From positions 33,924,853 through 33,988,852 of the forward strand of contig CM075773.1 of NCBI GenBank assembly GCA_037974665.1: a DNA stretch of 64,000 nucleotides, in the 5' to 3' direction. The notes under the pieces are model-generated. The model did no database searches. It was not told the DNA's origin and worked only from the letters and a program-made list of their open reading frames with translations. Made by a program: the position numbers and the translations under genes. Shown here one piece after another: positions 37,338 through 49,707 of the stretch. This DNA comes from Ehretia macrophylla (lineage: Eukaryota > Streptophyta > Magnoliopsida > Boraginales > Ehretiaceae). Within the stretch, counting starts at the first letter, position 1. Each line of letters begins with the position of its first letter.

Positions 37338-37345
37338 TGCATCTC

Positions 37346-37809
37346 TGTACTGTAATTCTCTTTTCAAAATTCTGTTTAGTCTTGTCACTTCTAAAACGTA
37401 AAGGCTGATAGCTGTTTCCTATTGCCGTCCGTATTTGACAGACATGACAGCTGCACATTGTTAGGCCCATCACATTTAGGGGTGCATCATTAAGATTGAA
37501 GCTCTTTCCTTTTCGGAATGAAGATGATGTTATGGCCCAGGGCATCGTTTAGCAATAGTGAGATCAAATCGTTCTTGAGGATTCACAAATTTGATATTTT
37601 TTATTATTTTAAAATTTTATTTTTAATTGATCTGTTATATGTGTAAAAAACACATTATTACACTCGAAGATTTATTAATTAATAATCGGACTCTATTAGA
37701 TAATCTAATAATCTAGTGGTCGGGCTCTGTCAACTGAGTTCCCACATCATAAAAAAATAAAAAAGAACATTATGAATAAAATTTAATGATTGTAAATTGT
37801 TAATATAAT
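37346..37809. other. intergenic, no gene recognised
   Basis: Short AT-rich spacer between two transposable elements; no exon or RNA gene recognised. Confidence 0.4.
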
Positions 37810-38734
37810 TTGATTTAAATTCACTTTGTATCTCTAATCTATACATGTTGTGACACTTACTAACATTCACCTTTAAAAACACTCACTTATTAACCTTTAA
37901 CTTTGGTCAATTTTAACAGTTGTTAACATAAAGCACAATTACTAAATGACCCTTGTCAACTATTTATAAACACAAATTTACCCTTACATAAAAAAATAAC
38001 AAAACCCCAACACATTTCATCCCTAATCCCAACCTAACCCCATACATCCCCACCCCCAACCCCAACCCAACCCCTCCCACGACTGAACCAAAACCCCAAC
38101 CCCAAAATCTGATGACCCCAACCCCACGCAGACCTTATCCACAGCAGCCCCACCCCACATCCCCACAACACGCTGACCACCACCTCCATAGCCGCAACTC
38201 ACATAGACCACCACCCCCACACCGCGCGGTCCATGTGTGTGTGCGTGTTTTTTTTTTTTCCTGCTATAATCATTTTGATGTTGCAAGAAAATATAAGATC
38301 CAAAATTAGCTAGGATTTTACCATTCTTTCACCGAGACTTGCATCTTTCGTTCTTGTTGTTTGTGTGTGTACATGTTTGTGATTGTGTATATGTGTGTGT
38401 TTGTAACTGTCTATGTAGGTGTTGTCACTGTGTATGTGTGTGTATTTGGTGTCTCACTGTGTATATTTTTGAAGGTTGTGTATGGATGTTGATGCTGAAT
38501 AAAGGGTATGTGTGTGGGTGTTGATGATGAAAGAGGTATGAAATAATGTTTTTCGTCGTTTGTTGGTGTTTAGATAACAAGGATGTTTTTGACAGAAAGT
38601 ATGAACAGGAACACAATCAGTTAATTTTTTAACGTGAAGTTAAAAGGATGGTTAATAAGTGGGTGTTTTCGAATGTGAAGGTTAATAAGTATCACAACAT
38701 GTATAGAATAAGGGTACAAAGTGGATTTAACCCA
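37810..38734. mobile_element. non-autonomous Mutator-like element with long TIRs
   Basis: Left arm (about 37810-37935) and right arm (about 38600-38734) are inverted copies over roughly 120 bp: cactttgta-c, ctatacatgttgtga-actta-taac, and aaaacac-cacttattaacc occur on the left and in reverse complement on the right. The interior is C-rich then GT-rich, without a transposase. Flanks atataattt and atatagtta could be a decayed 9-bp TSD (7 of 9). Confidence 0.7.
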
Positions 38735-40188
38735 TATAGTTATGATGAATAATGTTACCAGTTCATAACTTTTACATATACTCATTTTCTTTGGGATCAT
38801 ACTTACCTTCTTTAAAATCAGATCACTGACCTTCACTTAAGTAGCAAATTTGAGATTTACCTTCTCCTCTTTAAACTGGAAATCTGACTTATCGGACGCA
38901 ATTGTTTACTTTGCTATTGTTATAAGCACAAGCAAATTTGAGATTTACCTTCTCCTCTTTAAACTGGAAATCTGACTTATCAGACGCAATTGTTTACTTT
39001 GCTATTGTTATAAGCACATTTAATAGATGATGTTAAAAATTTGAAAAACAAAGGGCTAATAAAGGGCCAATCTAATAAGACTAAATTATGGGAGCATGGA
39101 GTTTTTTGTCACAGTAGGTCTAACTTAGTAGATTTGACCATTAGTGCCGGCACATCGGCCATGTATTCTTCACAAAATATTATGAAAGAGATACATATTA
39201 ATAAAGAAAATTATGTTTGATGACCTGTTCCTAAAGGAAAATACACATCACCGTAGTTATTCTCTTTCAAAATGCACGAGATCCATCACTCCTTAATCTC
39301 TTGTGTAGCAACGAGCGATTAACCCACTCTTGTGAGACAAAAGTCAGTTACATGAATATCTTAGAATGAGATATTTAAAAACCAGTCAATTAATAACTTA
39401 TTATTTAAGTTATTTTTCGTCACTTAATTCACAACTCGATTACCTGTCTTATATGTGTGCTAAAACCTATAGCGTGTGAACTAATTCATTATCACTACAT
39501 TGCAAATCTCTATAGAAATTAAACTAAAGCAACTTTATTTGCAGTTTTTTGTGTACTCGGGAACATCAAAGAAGGAATTTTAGTGACAATCAATTTAATA
39601 TCTTGTACAATAGGTCAATCTTTTCAATTAACCAACAAATTTGGCATAGTGATTATTTTATAAACTACTCCTTCTATATCGTACAATTTTTTATATGTCT
39701 AAAATTGATAATCAATTCAAGTAATTTGATAAAATTTTCAGACATGTTAGAGCCTTGAGGGTAGCTTCAAAGTCAAATCCGCATGGTCACGAAATCCAAA
39801 TGCCCGTATTGGTACGGAGATTTTCGATTGATATTGGATTGATTGAGCCATGAATTTAAAAAAACAAAAATTGGACGGCGTTGTAGTATTTTGACCAATG
39901 TATGTGTTCCCACTCACGTCCGACAACGTGCTGGGGACTGGTTTGTCTCCTCCACCAACCACCTTGCCTCCTTGTCACCAAAACTGAAAAGAAAAGAAAA
40001 GAAATTTACCTGAAGAATAGGGCCATGGAATAAAATTTTGAAATAAACTTAATTTCTTCCTCCTTTTTGAACATTGAAATGGTAAGCTTTATCTTTAAAT
40101 TAAAAATTACACGACCGCGTGAAAAGGAGGAGCGGTGTTACAACACTAGGATCGTAGCAAAGGTGTGCAATTGTATGCCAGTGGTGAC
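38735..40188. other. intergenic with an 88-bp tandem duplication
   Basis: Apart from the tandem repeat at 38844-39019 no gene or element was recognised. Confidence 0.45.
38844..39019. repeat. 88-bp tandem duplication, one mismatch
   Basis: Units 38844-38931 and 38932-39019 both begin gcaaatttgagatttacc and end tgttataagcaca. The only difference seen is atcggacg against atcagacg, so it is recent. Confidence 0.88.
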
Positions 40189-40196
40189 TGTTGATT

Positions 40197-40390
40197 CAGG
40201 GACTGAGCCAAAAAATAGATATTGGGGGACCGAATTATAGAGTGAACGTGGATAGTATAATTAGAGTGAAGGTCAGAGTATGATAGTCGATAACTGTTTT
40301 TCAAAAAATAGTACATTAATTTTAAAGAAAAATAAGAGGTTTGGGGGAGGAGGGAGCTAGGCTCCCCTCGCTCCCCTGCATCTGCCCCTG
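40197..40390. mobile_element. hAT MITE, 194 bp, TSD TGTTGATT
   Basis: Perfect 8-bp direct repeats TGTTGATT at 40189-40196 and 40391-40398. Ends CAGGGACTGAGCC and, reverse complemented, CAGGGGCAGATGC are imperfect TIRs with CA..TG termini. No coding capacity. Confidence 0.8.
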
Positions 40391-40398
40391 TGTTGATT

Positions 40399-43300
40399 CA
40401 CGTTTTTTTTTATTTAAATATATAGGTATTTTTATGATTTTTTTTTTAGTTAAAAAAATTAATTGGTTCTTAATTTAAAAAAACTATTGGTACATGAATG
40501 TTAAGTTGTGTGTTATGAGTCATGACCACATAAAACTTCTAACTCTGCCCCTAGCTGGAAGGAGAAGATAGCAACAACAAGATCTGGCAAAAGGAGGAAG
40601 AAGGGGTGGGTAGCTCAAAACCACGAGAAGAAAGACATGAAAAAATCATGGTCTCGACAAGCATGGTGAAAAGAAACAAAAGGGAGGATTTTTTTGTTCT
40701 TAAATGGGTAACAACAATGCTTAAATTCAAGACATTTTGATAATTTAAATTTTGATACTATATTAAATTATCTCTTTATCTATACAAAGAAAGAGAAAAT
40801 ACCACCAATTGACAGCCAAAATGCATAAACTGCGACGACAACCTAAGGGACTTCCATTGGTCCATTGAATGAGAGAGGGGAGAGAACATTCTTACTAGTT
40901 GATTTTGAAGTTCTTATCCTATTAAATTTTACAAGGGTTATTATTCACTCAATCTAAATAAAAATTAGTCATTTTATTTAAAGTGGATCCTACATATATG
41001 TGAGACTCACTTTCTATCTCACGAGTTCACTCTTTTTCAATAGACAAAAGATTTACTAGTCAAAAAGTAAGTCCTAGCATAGACACTCTTGTCATGAGCG
41101 GTTCATGTGCTTCAAAATAAATTTTGTCTTATGTTTTAAATTAACATCACAACATGTTACTATTTATCTTTTTTTAGCATATTATAACTATGCTAAATAT
41201 CTAACTTCGTTCAATGATTTTCACAACATCCATTTTGTCTGTATATGAATGATTTCAATAATGTTCATCAGTATATGAGCAGTCAAATTTATGAAGCACA
41301 TATATAATAGCTGCTAAATTAATTGCTTCATATCTCACTCGTTATATTACAAAACAACAACCTTTATAAAAAAAAAAATTAATTAATTTCTATGTCAGAT
41401 GGAACGAATCTTAATGAGGAGTGAAACTCATTGTATGTGAAACATACTTTTCATAGAAAGCGCCTGTGTATCTTACTGTGCTGGATGTAAGTCTCCCTCT
41501 ACTTTCTATGTGATCAATGTAGATGTCATGAGCAAACAGTGAGATAACTTGTTCTCATGGCTGCTAAGAAGTAGTTGCATGTCGGCGAGCGGTAGCTTTT
41601 ACAGTGTATACTTTGCAGATTCTCTCGATCAGTTCTCCAGCATTGATGTTAACAAGTTTGTTGTGTATCTGCTATTAAGATTTGAAGAATCTATTACAGT
41701 CACCTCCATTTTTTGTCATCTTCGATCATGTGATTTTGTTATGGATGGCAAATTGAAAAGACCCTATTTTTAGTTTTCTTTTGTTTCTTTCTTCTTCCTT
41801 CGGCATCAGCATGGGGCCTTGTTTGTAGACTTTGATGGATGGCACTTTTCCACATGCCAAGACTAAATTGTTTTGGTGTTATAACTAAAACTAATGGACA
41901 CCACCGTTATTAGGGATTAAAATTATTTTTGTAAAATTATGAATTTGACATTTTTTATTATTATAGCGTTTTATTTTTAATTAACTTGATACATGTATAA
42001 ATTTAAAATTCCATCAGTTAAATTTTTACGTCATCTCTGAAAAAGCAACTAATGGAAAATCCAAGTGTTTAATAAGGATTCGTTCGACTCACACTGTATT
42101 GGAGGACTCTACATATATATTGGGCCCTCCATGTTAGAGCTAGTTTGGTCTGGTTGTCAAATCAAAACATTTCCAAAACTAATAGTTTAATCATCGAGTC
42201 AATCTTATGATTATAATTATTAATAAATAAATAAATATAAAAACTCATATAATCGTTAATTTATTAGAGAAATTTGTTGCGAAATGTTTTGTTGAGGATC
42301 TTTTTTTTATCAAACAAAGCAAAATCTCAAATGCAAGAAAAGAAAAGCTGCTTGGTAACATTAAAAAATAACTAGTTAAACTTAGTCAAATGAATTTGGA
42401 TCATATTCATAATGTTATGATATTAAAAAAATTTTAAAAATTTTACACTATTAATTGTTTAATATAACGATGATAAAATAATATAATCACCTTTTTATCA
42501 TCACTACTTTATTATCATTAGATTGAACTAACAATGGTCAAATTTGTATGCTATGAAAAAATCCAAATCAAACACGATCTTCACGCGCTATCTCAAATCA
42601 TGCAAAGAAGTAACCTTAGCTTAATATATATGGGTGAGGTCATTAAATTAAGATATTTGTTGTCGTAAGTTGTCGGTGAAAAGATATAAAATTAAAAAAT
42701 TCAATGGGAGAAAATGAAGGCTCACACATCATGGTTTCTTTGTATTTTTCTCTCTTATATAAATAAAGAAATGAAATATTCATGAATGTTTTGTCTAGGT
42801 CGACTCGTATATCAAAAACAAAGCGCTCGCCGTGCATGGACGCATTTTGGAGGGACCGATAGCGATATCTCATATTGAGACATGAGAAAAAATAGTTTAA
42901 TATTTCGCATTAATCATGTTTATAGATTAACTCACAAACTAAGAGTTTAAAAATTCTTTAGAGAATATTGATTGATCCGGCTTCTTGAATTATTTCACAG
43001 GAAGAAACGAGGGAAGAAGCGATCTTTAAATTTTTTTTTAACCAAACAGTTACTTTCTACATCTGCTAATATGATTTACCAGCTTTAAACCTAATTATCT
43101 TGAACTTTCACTTATTTTCAAAATGATCAAATTTAAGTATTACTTAAATCCACAATACTTATTTATAAATTATAAATTTATTACTACATCTCATAATTGT
43201 TATATTTTTAACAGATACTAGACATTTACATATATTTTTTTCGTTTTTGGGTCAAAGAGACATTATATAGATCAAATGATACTGCAATAGCAAGGATGAT

Positions 43301-43551
43301 ATCATGAACCGTGTACTTGACTGTAGATAGCTAGTGACAAAGGCACCATTAATCTCCTTGAAAAGATTGCCATTGTAGATGACATAATGAAAATCTGATC
43401 ACCTCCTGAAAATCTGTCCCATCAAGAGAAAACTCTTCAATCTTTTTTGATTGATATTAATCTCTAGTATATGTATATTTTATTAATTACGTGAAAAATT
43501 AATTTATGAGTCAAAATAATATTACAATTTTTTCTCATCTAGTCTTTCTTA
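40399..43551. other. intergenic, no gene recognised
   Basis: AT-rich sequence; the open frames present are short, lack homology I can recognise, and have no splice context. No clear TIR or LTR pair was seen. Confidence 0.45.
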
Positions 43552-44170
43552 GGCCAACTCCAGTAACATATGTAAAAATTAAAATCTTTACATTTAGAAA
43601 TATTTTTACAGACTTTTGTCTCTAATAGTATCTTTACAAATTATCTACAATGTAGAGAATTTGTAGAGGATCTCTACAATTAGATTCAAATCTCTAAATG
43701 TGGAAATGCTGAATCCAATCTCTAAAACTTTAAAAAAAAAAAATACAAATCTCCAAAATGTCTGATTGATATCATCGATAATACGAGACATAAAAAAATA
43801 GAATATCGTCATAAAAAAAATAAATATAAATAAAAAGTTTAAAAATAAAAAATAAAAAATATTAGAATTAAAATAAAAATTATTATTAACAATGAACAAA
43901 TATTAAAAAACGGTAATAATAAAGTTTGAATTAAAATAATATATTTAATTAAAATAAAGAAAGATTTTGGAGTAAAATAAAAATAGAGAATCTGTAAAAT
44001 AGAGAAGCTGCTGGAGTGAAACTGAAATAGAGATTCTCTAAAAATAAAGATTGAGTAAATGTAGAGAAGCTGTTGAAGTAAAACTAAAATAGAGAATCTA
44101 TAAATATAAATAAATGGTTCAAAATCTCTATATATAAAAAAATAAAATAAAGAAACTATTGGAGTTGGCC
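43552..44170. mobile_element. Tourist-like MITE, 619 bp, TSD TTA
   Basis: Ends GGCCAACTCCAGTA and the inverse TATTGGAGTTGGCC, flanked by TTA at 43549-43551 and 44171-44173. The interior repeats atagagaatct/gtaaa-tagagaagctg motifs, and the AT-rich core matches the reverse complement of the next element. Confidence 0.82.
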
Positions 44171-44460
44171 TTACTATAGACCACGCCACCCTTCAACGTC
44201 AACCTCACCCTTCCTATGGAGTCAATCTTTAAAACCCTTTGACCAAAAAAAAAAAATCTTTAAAACCCTATTACAAAAAAAAAAAAAAAAAAAAAATCTT
44301 TAAAACCCTATGATATGGTAGGATACTTATTTAGGCCGTCACTTCAACCAGTCAACTTCAAATAGCGGAGTCAGTATTTCATTGATCAGATCATACCTGT
44401 TTGCTCATTGAGTAGTCTCTTTCAATTTTTTTTTTCTTTTTTATTTTGTGAAATTGATAA

Positions 44461-45047
44461 GGACAACTCTAACAATTTCTTTATTTTATTTTTTTTATAT
44501 GTAAAAATTTTAAACCATTTTTGTATATTTATAAATTATTTATTTTAGTTTTATTCCAACACCTTCTTTACATTTACTCAATCTCTATTTTTTAAAAATA
44601 TCTATTTCAGTTTCACTCCATCAGTTTATTTATTTTACAAATTCTTTATTTTTGTTTTACTCCAAAATATTTTCTTATTTTCATTAAATATATTATTTTA
44701 ATTCAAACTTTATTATTACCGTTTTTTAATATTTGTTCATTGTTAATAATGATTTTTATTTTTAATTCTAATATTTTTTATTTTTAAACTTTTTATTTAT
44801 ATTTGTTTATTTTTTATGATGATATTTTATTTTTAAAATATTTTCTGCATTTATTTTTTTATTTCATTGTTTATTTTCTTTTAAATCTACTTTTTAAGTT
44901 TTAGAGAATGGATTTAGCATCTCCACATATGGAGATGTTGAATCCAATTGTAGAGAACATGTAGAGATGCTGATGGAGACAAAAGTCTCCAAAAGCATAT
45001 CTACATGTAGAGATTTTGCATTTGTAGAGAAGCTACTGGAGAAGGTC
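44461..45047. mobile_element. Tourist-like MITE, inverted copy of the previous element
   Basis: Flanked by TAA at 44458-44460 and 45048-45050. Ends GGACAACTCTAAC and the inverse ACTGGAGAAGGTC. The core cattgttaataatgattttt and ttaaactttttatttatat is the reverse complement of the core of 43552-44170. The two copies face each other across a 290-bp spacer. Confidence 0.75.
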
Positions 45048-45050
45048 TAA

Positions 45051-46246
45051 CAAAATCAAAAGTTATAATTTTATAAAATACGTGTTTTATGTCAGTTAAT
45101 AATTAAAAAATTATAAGAGAAAATAAATAGGTGTGTATTCTAAATTTTTATTTACAATAATTTATTACTCGATCATTTTATCTAATCATTAAGAGTGAGC
45201 AATGTATTCATTGTTTTTTGGAAAATGACATTTGATTTTAAATGGAAGAGTTTACTTTTGTGCGAAATCCTATTAAATTATTTTATATGTAATATTTGTG
45301 TTAATTTCTTATGGAGAAAGGAAAAGAATAGGTTGATAGAAACTTCATGTCAAATTAAATATATATCCTTCTTTTCCACTTTATTAGATAAATTATGATA
45401 TATACGAGCTATATATGGTTGAATAATTAAGAAATACATTGACATAAACGTATGGGTACTTTAAAAAGAATTATGCCCATATTATAAATGTAATATTATC
45501 ATGATTTAGAGTATATCACATTATGATACCACTTGAGATCCGCCATTTATTACAAAGTTCATACGAATTAGGGGTAAAGGGTAAATCATATTCGTGGAAT
45601 ATTAGAACTAAATGGTCTAAAAATTGTTAAGAATTATATACTATGTGGTCAACTTTCCAAGTATCTCTTATTTTCCCTTCAAAAACCCAACTACCTTGAA
45701 AGGCAATCACCCAACTACCAGAAGAGAAATTTCGGAAGGTGTTTGACTGAGTTTATAAGCTTTTTAACTATTCCCTTCAATTCCTTTAAAATTCCATTAT
45801 TCAAATTATTATTTCCTTTTATTGGGCTTTTAAGTCATTGTATTTATTTGTATACCCAAGTGAGTTTTACTGCATATAATGCCACTCAATATAGTATAAC
45901 TGTTTCTTTTATACTATATTCAATTTTATCGTTAGAGCATGTACTTGTCGAAAACTTTCAAAATAATATGTACATAACTCTCTTGCACTTTTAAATTCAT
46001 TTGCAACAATCAACTTTTCCGTTGTAACAGTTAAGTTTTTTGTTGCAATTTCTACTTAGAAAAAAACAATTCTCTCCTTTCGTACTAGAGGTGCATAGTC
46101 ATTAGTTGCTAAAATAAAAGGGGAAGAAATTATTTTGGGGTAGACAAATATTTATTCGATTGAAAGGAAGAAAAAGGGGTAAGGAATCCCATTTCTTGTT
46201 TCATATATGCTAGTATTCTCTTCAATGTAATGAAAAATTAAGTTGG
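45051..46246. other. intergenic, no gene recognised
   Basis: AT-rich spacer between MITEs; no exon, RNA gene or repeat pair recognised. Confidence 0.4.
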
Positions 46247-46255
46247 TTAAATCAA

Positions 46256-46628
46256 GGGAAAATTTCACACTCAGTCCCCCCATTGTTTGTTATTTTTTTT
46301 AAGTTGATCTTTAATATTTTAAAAGATTCATAAAAATCCTTAATATTTTCAAAGTGATTCAAAATAGTCCATATTATTTTCTATAAAATTTTATTTAGTC
46401 TTCAAATAGGGATAACATGCATGGATTGAATTGATTTTTTTCGGGAAATAATAGGGATTAAATTGAATTTTTAAAAAAATAATAAAGACCAAATTGATTA
46501 AGTTTTAATAATACGGAGCATTTTAAATAACTTTTATAAATATTAGGGATCTTTATAAATTTTTTAAAACGTTAAAGATTATATTAAAAAAATATTTAAA
46601 CAATAGGAAGTAAGTGTGAAATTTACCC
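46256..46628. mobile_element. Mutator-like MITE, 373 bp, 9-bp TSD
   Basis: Perfect 9-bp direct repeats TTAAATCAA at 46247-46255 and 46629-46637. Ends GGGAAAATTTCACACT and, reverse complemented, GGGTAAATTTCACACT. Inverted arms run about 100 bp inward (attgtttgttattttttt, ctttaatattttaaaa). Confidence 0.85.
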
Positions 46629-46637
46629 TTAAATCAA

Positions 46638-48088
46638 TCCACTTGTATATGTTTTGTTTAAGCATTAAAAAATTGAAGTGGTTGAATCAATTTGTTAGAA
46701 TATGTCTATCTCAATCACACCCACACTGAGCGTCTTGATTTTACACTATTTTAAGTAGGTATTACAAACGGGTCCACCTTGTTGTCATTGAGCTCGTTGA
46801 ATTTAAAAACACCAACAAAATGGACGACTCTCAATAGTTACACTTATAATGTAGAATTAAAGATTCTGTCTGTATCAAATTAATGAGCAATGTCCTTTAT
46901 GTGATTTTAGTAAAAGGCTGAAATAGTATAGACGAGTCCAACATTTAAAGCAAGTTATGCACGTATAGTGACAGTTTAGTAATTTGAATTCTCTAATAAC
47001 AAAGTAATGTTATTATAGAGATAGATGATGTTAAAATAAAATTATAGTTAATCATTAAGTATGAAGATTAAATAATTATTTCATCTGATGTTAGTGAATT
47101 ATGATTAATTTAGTCTATGTTTTGTGAGTTGGTTGAATAAAAAATATTTCTTTATGTTAGCAAAAAAAAAAAGATTAATTTCACTTATAACGTTATTACA
47201 GAATCCAAATCAGAGGTCAACTTGGACCTTGTTCATCAATCTTTCGACTAGTTATTAAGATGTTTCAGTTTGGTACAGTGTCTGATTATAGTCCTATATC
47301 GCTAGTGAGTCTAATTATAACCCTTCTTCGCTAGCGAATCTAACTAATTTTTAATTTTTAATTTTTCTTTTAGTGTCCTAGCCTTCTACTATTGATTGAC
47401 CACAAACAAGACCAGGATTTCCTTAACCCATATAAGGTGTTTCACTTTAATACAGTTTTGGAAATGAGGCTGTAATGAGTTGAGTTAACCCACAACCCCC
47501 CACGGTAAATTCAGACTTCTGATCTTTAGGACTTTATAGCTTTTTTTTTTTTTTTTTGGTCGGGTTTAGGACTTTATAACTAAAAAATGAGGATTGTTGA
47601 CTCGTATGTGGTCCTGCAGGAGGCTGAAAATGTTTATTAATTTGAAAAACTTTCGGAGTTTGATATGTCCCATAAAGTATGTTCAAAGAATTCGTGCCCT
47701 TCTCTTTTAATTTCTCCGTCAAACATATCCACCTATTCAACCATATTTTCTATTCTTGGTACTCATAAATTTTTCACATTTTGCACAAGTTTGACTCAAT
47801 AGTTACACCTCCATAATTTTCACAATATCTTTTTTTTGGATGATATAAAAATTAATTTGAGAAAATTTAATCACCAAATTATTTAATTATACTTGATTAT
47901 TAACTAATAAATTTTTAAATATAATAATGTACTTCAATACATCCATAATATTAATCAATATCAAAATTTCAAAATAATATAAAATATCAAATTTCTAAAC
48001 TTACAAAAACAATTTCATTCTACTATCGAAACATGATGGTGGGATGCACCCTTACATAATACCCCAAATAAATACTATTTCGCTCTAA
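46638..48088. other. intergenic, no gene recognised
   Basis: AT-rich spacer. T-runs occur near 47540-47557. A three-fold ctagtgagtctaattataac/ctagcgaatctaac motif occurs near 47300-47345. No gene recognised. Confidence 0.4.
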
Positions 48089-48468
48089 GGCCATCTCCAA
48101 CAGCTCCTCTATTTTTTTCTTATATTTAGGGAATTTGAAGCATTTTTCCTATTTTTACAAATCTCCTATTTCAGTTTCACTCCAATATCTCCCATATTTT
48201 TAACCAATCCCTTATTTTATAGAATCTCTATTTTAGTTTTACTCCAACAACTCTCTTATTTAGAAAATTTTTACTTCTATAACATTAAAAACTATGGGGA
48301 TGGGATGGGGGAGGGATTTGATCCCCCAATAATGGGGGATCCAAATTTCAAAGCATTTATCCCCTAAAATATAAAGGATCATTTGAGGAAGCTGTTAGAG
48401 CTATATAGCACCAACAACTCCCAAAAATTTGATGATTTTAGGCATTTAGGGGAGCTGTTAAGATCCCG
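48089..48468. mobile_element. Tourist-like MITE, 380 bp, TSD TAA
   Basis: Left end GGCCATCTCCAACAGCTCC and right end, reverse complemented, CGGGATCTTAACAGCTCCCC, with TAA at 48086-48088 and 48469-48471. Shares ctccaacagc and tttcagtttcactcca motifs with the elements at 43.5-45.0 kb. Confidence 0.6.
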
Positions 48469-48499
48469 TAACAACTAGCCAACCCAAGTGGGCACATTA

Positions 48500-49375
48500 G
48501 GCTGGCTCCAACAGCTTCCCTAAAATTGAGAAGCAAATGTTCAAATAATGCTCCAGCAGCCTCCCTATGAGGACTCTCTAAATTTGGGAGCCTTTTTTTT
48601 TTTGCTTGGTTCTTTACATGTAGAGAGTCAAAAGTGGCTCTCTATATCTGTAAAATTTGAACGATTTTTTTTTATAGTTGTGAAATTAAATTAATTTTAT
48701 TCCTAACTTATTATAATCTTTACGGAATTTCAAATTTTAATGACAACTTTCTAGTCAAATCGATACCAACTTTTTCGATTGATACAAAAATAAAATTAAA
48801 AAAATAATATTAATTGAAAATATAATAAGATAATAAAAATTAAAATAGAATGTCATCATTAACAAATAAAAAAAAAAAAAAATCAAATAGTGTGTATAAT
48901 CAAAATAGAGATATATTATATTAAAATAAAATAGAGAGCCTATAAAATAGAGAGCCTTTAAAATACGAATATTTTAGTTTTTTACTCTAATATATCACTA
49001 AAAAGTTTTTTTAATGAAAATGAAAAAAAAATGGACAATGAAAAGAAAAAGTTATTTATTATAAACTATAATAGAAAATAATTATTAATAATAAAATAGT
49101 ATGTCATCATTAAAAATAAAAAATGTAAATAAAAAAATTAAAATGATGTGTTTGATCTAAAATAGAAATATAGTAGAGTAAAAAAAATAGAGAGTCCCTA
49201 AAATAGGAAAACTGTTAGAGTGAAATTGAAATAGGGAGTCTCTGAAATAAGAATAAATTAAAAATAAGGAGCCTACTGGAGTAAAATTGGAATAAAAAAT
49301 CCTTAAAATTAAAAAAAATAAGCTTAAATTCTTTACATGTAAGGAAAAAAAATAAAGAATCTGTTTGAGTTAGTA
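48500..49375. mobile_element. Tourist-like element, 876 bp, TSD TTA
   Basis: Left end GGCTGGCTCCAACAG and right end CTGTTTGAGTTAGTA are imperfect inverses, flanked by TTA at 48497-48499 and 49376-49378. Internal motifs such as agagtgaaattgaaatagg and ggagtaaaattgg match those of its neighbours. No transposase frame. Confidence 0.7.
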
Positions 49376-49378
49376 TTA

Positions 49379-49707
49379 GAACCGACTTTGAGTCAAATCC
49401 GGGCACCCAAATTGGTCAAATTCATGCATAAGTACTTAGCCATAAGCAAGTACACTAACTTATAAGCTCAAAGCTTACAAACAAACATAACACGTGCCTG
49501 TAAACACATTCTTCTAAGCTTATAAGCCAACAAACCCACACTTTGTTTACGCCATTGCTGCTGTCAAACTCATAGTAACTTGCTTTGCTCCCTTACCTTC
49601 CTCAAAAACTTTAAACACACTAACACTAATCCCAACCTTCTCTCTTTCACAACACAGTAAAGTATAAGCTAGGTTTTGCTATGTTGCTGCAAATGCTGTA
49701 AGCACAA
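49379..49707 (+). promoter_or_regulatory. upstream region and leader of the IQD gene
   Basis: Contains the transcript leader, including a CT-rich stretch (ccttctctctttcac) at about 49637-49651. A short upstream ATG at 49681 is followed in frame by codons ending at a TAA at 49699-49701 (atgttgctgcaaatgctgtaa), a six-codon upstream reading frame just before the true start. Confidence 0.45.

Noticed and set aside
38023..38286. Gly/Trp-rich minus-strand frame of 87 codons
   Set aside because: Low-complexity C/G-rich core of a non-autonomous TIR element, not a glycine-rich protein gene.
38844..39019. CRISPR-like direct repeats
   Set aside because: Only two adjacent units without spacers in a plant nuclear context; it is a simple tandem duplication.
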